A stretch of DNA of 7,141 nucleotides from Cyclobacteriaceae bacterium (GTDB lineage Bacteria; Bacteroidota; Bacteroidia; Cytophagales; Cyclobacteriaceae), in assembly GCA_025455445.1 (NCBI GenBank), contig JALOMN010000074.1, forward strand, positions 1 through 7,141, written 5' to 3'. Shown here piece after piece: positions 4,605 through 7,141 of the stretch. Position numbers and translations under genes: made by a program. Position 1 is the first letter of the stretch. Every line of letters begins with the position of its first letter. The notes beneath the pieces were generated by a model, which was not told where the DNA came from, ran no database searches, and saw nothing but the letters and a program-made list of their open reading frames with translations.

Positions 4605-7141
4605 ATGAATGCACTCATAGATGAAAATCCGGAGTCATCGTCTGTAAAGGTTGGTATTGAAAATCCCTTTCCGGGATTAAGACCTTTTAAAATCGAAGAG
4701 AGTCATCTCTTTTTTGGACGCGAAGGTCAGAGTGATGAAGTTCTTCTGAAATTATCGAAGAGCAGATTCGTAGCCGTAATTGGTCCTTCCGGAAGTGGTA
4801 AGTCATCGTTCATTTATTGCGGGGTGTTGCCCATTCTTTACGGTGGCTTCCTTACTGACAGCAGCCCGAACTGGGAAGTGGTAGTAACCCGCCCCGGTGC
4901 TGGCCCGATTGACAACATGGCTGAGTCATTACTGAAATCAGTAAAAGATTACACTACTTCTGATGCCGATGACAAAAGAATCAAGCGCACCATTGTTTCC
5001 ACCTTGCTGCGAAGCAGTTCGCTCGGCCTGGTAGAAGCCATTCAACAATCGCGCAGAAATGACGACATCAACTACCTGATTCTGGTAGACCAATTTGAAG
5101 AATTATTTCGCTTCAAAGACAGCACCGATCCCAACTCAGTAAATGAATCACTTGCGTTCATCAACCTGCTGATGGAAGCTGTGAATTATCAGGATGCCAA
5201 CATCTATGTTGCCATCACCATGCGGTCAGATTTTATTGGCGAGTGTGCGCAATTCCCGGAACTGACACGCAAGATTAATGATAGTCATTACCTCATCCCG
5301 CAAATGACGCGTGAACAGAAACGCAGAGCGATTGAGGGCCCCGTGGCGGTTGGTAATGCTAAAATTACTCCACGCCTGGTGCAACAATTGTTAAATGACT
5401 TGGGCGACAATCCGGATCAACTTCCGATTCTGCAACACGCACTCATGCGCACCTGGAGTTACTGGGCAAGGTATCGCGACTACGAAGATGAACTGGTAGA
5501 CTTAAAGCATTATGAAGCCATCGGCACCATGGCCGAAGCGCTTTCCATGCATGCCAATGAAGCGTATGAAGAACTGGACGAAGAGCAAAAGCGTATCTGC
5601 GAAATTATGTTCCGGGCGATCACCGAAAAACGCGGTGAGAACTTTGGAATACGCAGGCCTACACGACTGAATGAAATTGCATCCATTGCCGATGTTTCAG
5701 AAGCAGATGTGGTTGCTGTGATTGAAAAATTCCGTGAACCCGGAAGATCGCTACTCACCCCTGCCTATGGCACCGCATTGACTTCCAAGTCGATGATTGA
5801 TATCTCTCACGAAAGTTTGATGCGCATTTGGGTGCGTTTGAAAAACTGGGTAGATGACGAATCCGAAGCTGTGCAAATGTATTTGCGATTAGCCGAGGCT
5901 GCCGCCATGTATCAGGTAGGCAAAGCCGGTTTATGGCGACCGCCCGATTTGCAACTGGCACTTAACTGGCAAGCGAAACACAAACCTACTTTGGTTTGGG
6001 GACAGCGATACCACCCTGCATTTGAACGTACACTAATCTTTCTTGAATACTCGCGAAAAGAATTCGAGACAGAGCAACGTATAAAAGAACTTGAGCAGAA
6101 GCGCAAACTGCAGCGTGCACGCACCACCGCCATTGTGTTTGGTGTGTTGATGGGTATTGCATTGATCGCATTTGTATATGCATTCTTCCAACAGGCCGAA
6201 GCCAAACGAAATGCTATAGCAGCGCAACAAAATGCGGAACTAGCAAGGAAAGAGGAAGCCAATGCAAAAGAAAATGCCCGCATTGCCGAACTGCGCAGAG
6301 TGGAAGCAGTACAAGAAAAAAGAAAGGCCGACTCCCTTAGAATTGTAGCTATCCGTGAAGCGGTGGCAGCACAGGCAGCGCGTGATGATGCAGAACAAAA
6401 ACGGATACGAGCTGTAGCAGCAGAAAAAAGAGCAAGAGATAATGAAGCAGCTGCTGTTGCAGCAAAACAATTGGCACAGGAAAATGAAGTTGAAGCAACC
6501 AAACAAAGGAATAATGCACTTCGCTTACGTTACCTTGCCACTGCCAAAGCAATGGCCATCAAGTCCAAAGAACTATCCAATACCTTGGAGAAGGAAGCAT
6601 TGGTTGCACAACAGGCGTATATCTTTAATAAGAAACATGGCGGTGATGAATATGACAGTGACATCTATGGTGGATTATACACTGCCTTGAAAAATTATGA
6701 AGACCCGCTTACCAAAAGTTTATCAGGTCATAAAAACGGATCTGCACGCACATTAGAAACTCACGGTAAAGGAAATCACATTTACTCAGGCGGAAGCGAT
6801 GGCCGCATTTTCAGATGGAATTATGAAAATGGCGGATGGCAAGCCGAAGAGGTCATGAATGAAACGAAACGTGGTGAAACCTTGCTGGTATTTGCAATTG
6901 ACACCAGTCCGGATGGAACTACGTTGGCAGCGGGTGGCTCATACCCTTCCAACCCAGATGCAAATTTTATTGAGATCTATAATCTGAATAATCTTGCTGC
7001 AGGTAGAAAGAAGATTAGCGGATTTAAACATGATGTTACGGACATTCATTTCACTCCGGATGGAAAAGGAATCTATGCGCGTGACAACACCGGACTGAGT
7101 ATTAAATTCTCTGACCTGAATACGGCTAAAGAAGTAATCAC
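4605..7141 (+). CDS. nSTAND1-type NTPase with transmembrane helix, coiled coil and WD40 propeller (3' partial)
   Basis: ATG at 4605 lies 3 nt after the TIR gene's stop; the frame stays open for 845 codons to the window edge. Residues 20-48 carry the nSTAND1 opening (NPFPGLRPF, then FFGREGQ). The P-loop is GPSGSGKS at 60-67 (Lys66, Ser67) and Walker B is YLILVDQFEELF at 157-168. Next come the conserved MRSDFIGECAQFPEL (206-220), the MTREQKRRAIEGP region (234-246) and the winged-helix-like LPILQHALMRTW (273-284) and DISHESLMRIW (399-409). One transmembrane helix spans 507-528. Residues 529-640 are a charged Ala/Glu/Lys/Arg-rich coiled coil, then a helical segment ending FNKKHGG...DIYGGLY (674-692) that I recognise from Bacteroidota WD40 proteins. 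WD40 blades begin near 706 (SGHKNG, SGGSDGRIFRWN), with others at 762-796 (TSPDGTTLAAGG) and 806-845; more blades must lie beyond the window. STAND proteins are ATP-driven switches that oligomerise when the sensor domain detects a ligand. Here the propeller is the likely sensor and the TIR protein encoded next door the likely partner. Confidence 0.92.
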   Translation, partial: MNALIDENPESSSVKVGIENPFPGLRPFKIEESHLFFGREGQSDEVLLKLSKSRFVAVIGPSGSGKSSFIYCGVLPILYGGFLTDSSPNWEVVVTRPGAGPIDNMAESLLKSVKDYTTSDADDKRIKRTIVSTLLRSSSLGLVEAIQQSRRNDDINYLILVDQFEELFRFKDSTDPNSVNESLAFINLLMEAVNYQDANIYVAITMRSDFIGECAQFPELTRKINDSHYLIPQMTREQKRRAIEGPVAVGNAKITPRLVQQLLNDLGDNPDQLPILQHALMRTWSYWARYRDYEDELVDLKHYEAIGTMAEALSMHANEAYEELDEEQKRICEIMFRAITEKRGENFGIRRPTRLNEIASIADVSEADVVAVIEKFREPGRSLLTPAYGTALTSKSMIDISHESLMRIWVRLKNWVDDESEAVQMYLRLAEAAAMYQVGKAGLWRPPDLQLALNWQAKHKPTLVWGQRYHPAFERTLIFLEYSRKEFETEQRIKELEQKRKLQRARTTAIVFGVLMGIALIAFVYAFFQQAEAKRNAIAAQQNAELARKEEANAKENARIAELRRVEAVQEKRKADSLRIVAIREAVAAQAARDDAEQKRIRAVAAEKRARDNEAAAVAAKQLAQENEVEATKQRNNALRLRYLATAKAMAIKSKELSNTLEKEALVAQQAYIFNKKHGGDEYDSDIYGGLYTALKNYEDPLTKSLSGHKNGSARTLETHGKGNHIYSGGSDGRIFRWNYENGGWQAEEVMNETKRGETLLVFAIDTSPDGTTLAAGGSYPSNPDANFIEIYNLNNLAAGRKKISGFKHDVTDIHFTPDGKGIYARDNTGLSIKFSDLNTAKEVI
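6123..6188 (+). other. Single transmembrane helix between the STAND domain and the coiled coil/WD40
   Basis: Residues 507-528 of the STAND protein are a 22-residue uninterrupted hydrophobic helix (TTAIVFGVLMGIALIAF onwards). The N-terminal flank is strongly basic (KRKLQRAR) while the C-terminal flank begins FFQQAEAK. By the positive-inside rule the ATPase faces the cytoplasm and the coiled coil and propeller face the periplasm. No cysteine occurs in visible residues 529-845, which fits but does not prove a periplasmic location. Confidence 0.72.
6189..6524 (+). other. Coiled-coil stalk rich in Ala, Glu, Lys, Arg and Gln
   Basis: Residues 529-640 of the STAND protein contain almost no Gly or Pro and are built of Ala, Glu, Gln, Lys and Arg, as in a long helical stalk (for example NAELARKEEANAKENARIAE). 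The alanine-heavy GCA/GCC/GCG codons make the DNA look repetitive and open false frames on both strands. The segment likely drives oligomerisation or spaces the WD40 propeller away from the membrane. Confidence 0.75.

Noticed and set aside
5912..6502. 196-codon open frame on the minus strand, plus several overlapping shorter ones between 5986 and 6552
   Set aside because: It lies opposite the STAND winged-helix, membrane and coiled-coil region. The predicted peptide is Ala/Ser/Cys/Phe-rich, which is the complement of GCA/GAA/AAA codon runs, and shows no recognisable domain. It is a by-product of the biased coiled-coil composition.
6189..6524. Possible tandem DNA repeat (recurrent GCAGCA, GAAAAA and GCAAAA stretches)
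   Set aside because: No fixed period or repeated unit can be traced; the similarity comes from Ala/Glu/Lys codons of the coiled coil.
6442..6690. 82-codon plus-strand open frame
   Set aside because: It sits inside the STAND gene in another frame; its peptide is low-complexity (Lys/Gln/Asn) with no domain, while the STAND frame continues unbroken through it.

Overview
The window holds three genes on the + strand, packed head to tail with 15-nt and 3-nt gaps, so they read as one operon cut at both edges. Together they cover almost every base. The moderate-to-low GC, the lack of Shine-Dalgarno sequences before closely spaced starts, and protein sequences that resemble Bacteroidota families all suggest a Bacteroidota genome, probably environmental Cytophagales or Chitinophagales. 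That placement is inferred from recognised sequence style and was not checked by a search.

Layout: (1) Bases 1-3146 carry a large membrane protein whose start lies left of the window. It has about 12 transmembrane helices resembling the nucleotide (ATP/ADP) transporter family NTT/Tlc, then a long HEAT-like helical region, then a C-terminal cyclic-nucleotide-binding-like fold. (2) Bases 3162-4601 carry a 479-residue soluble protein with an N-terminal TIR domain and two further Rossmann-like domains. Where related TIR domains have the catalytic glutamate, this one appears to have asparagine. (3) Bases 4605-7141 carry a STAND-type NTPase (nSTAND1 class). It has clear Walker A and B motifs, a winged-helix-like region, one transmembrane helix, a long Ala/Glu/Lys/Arg-rich coiled coil and the start of a WD40 propeller, and it runs off the right edge with at least 845 codons.

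Taken together: a STAND ATPase with a WD40 sensor and a TIR partner is a recurring architecture in bacterial signalling and biological-conflict systems. The unusual element is the co-encoded NTT-HEAT-cNMP-fold membrane protein. A reasonable hypothesis is a membrane-anchored signalling or defence module in which the WD40 propeller (possibly periplasmic) senses something, the STAND ATPase switches, the TIR protein relays or scaffolds, and the transporter-like protein acts on nucleotides at the membrane. Only the domain identities and the operon layout are visible here; the linked function is inference. I see no RNA genes, mobile elements, CRISPR arrays, terminators or long DNA repeats.
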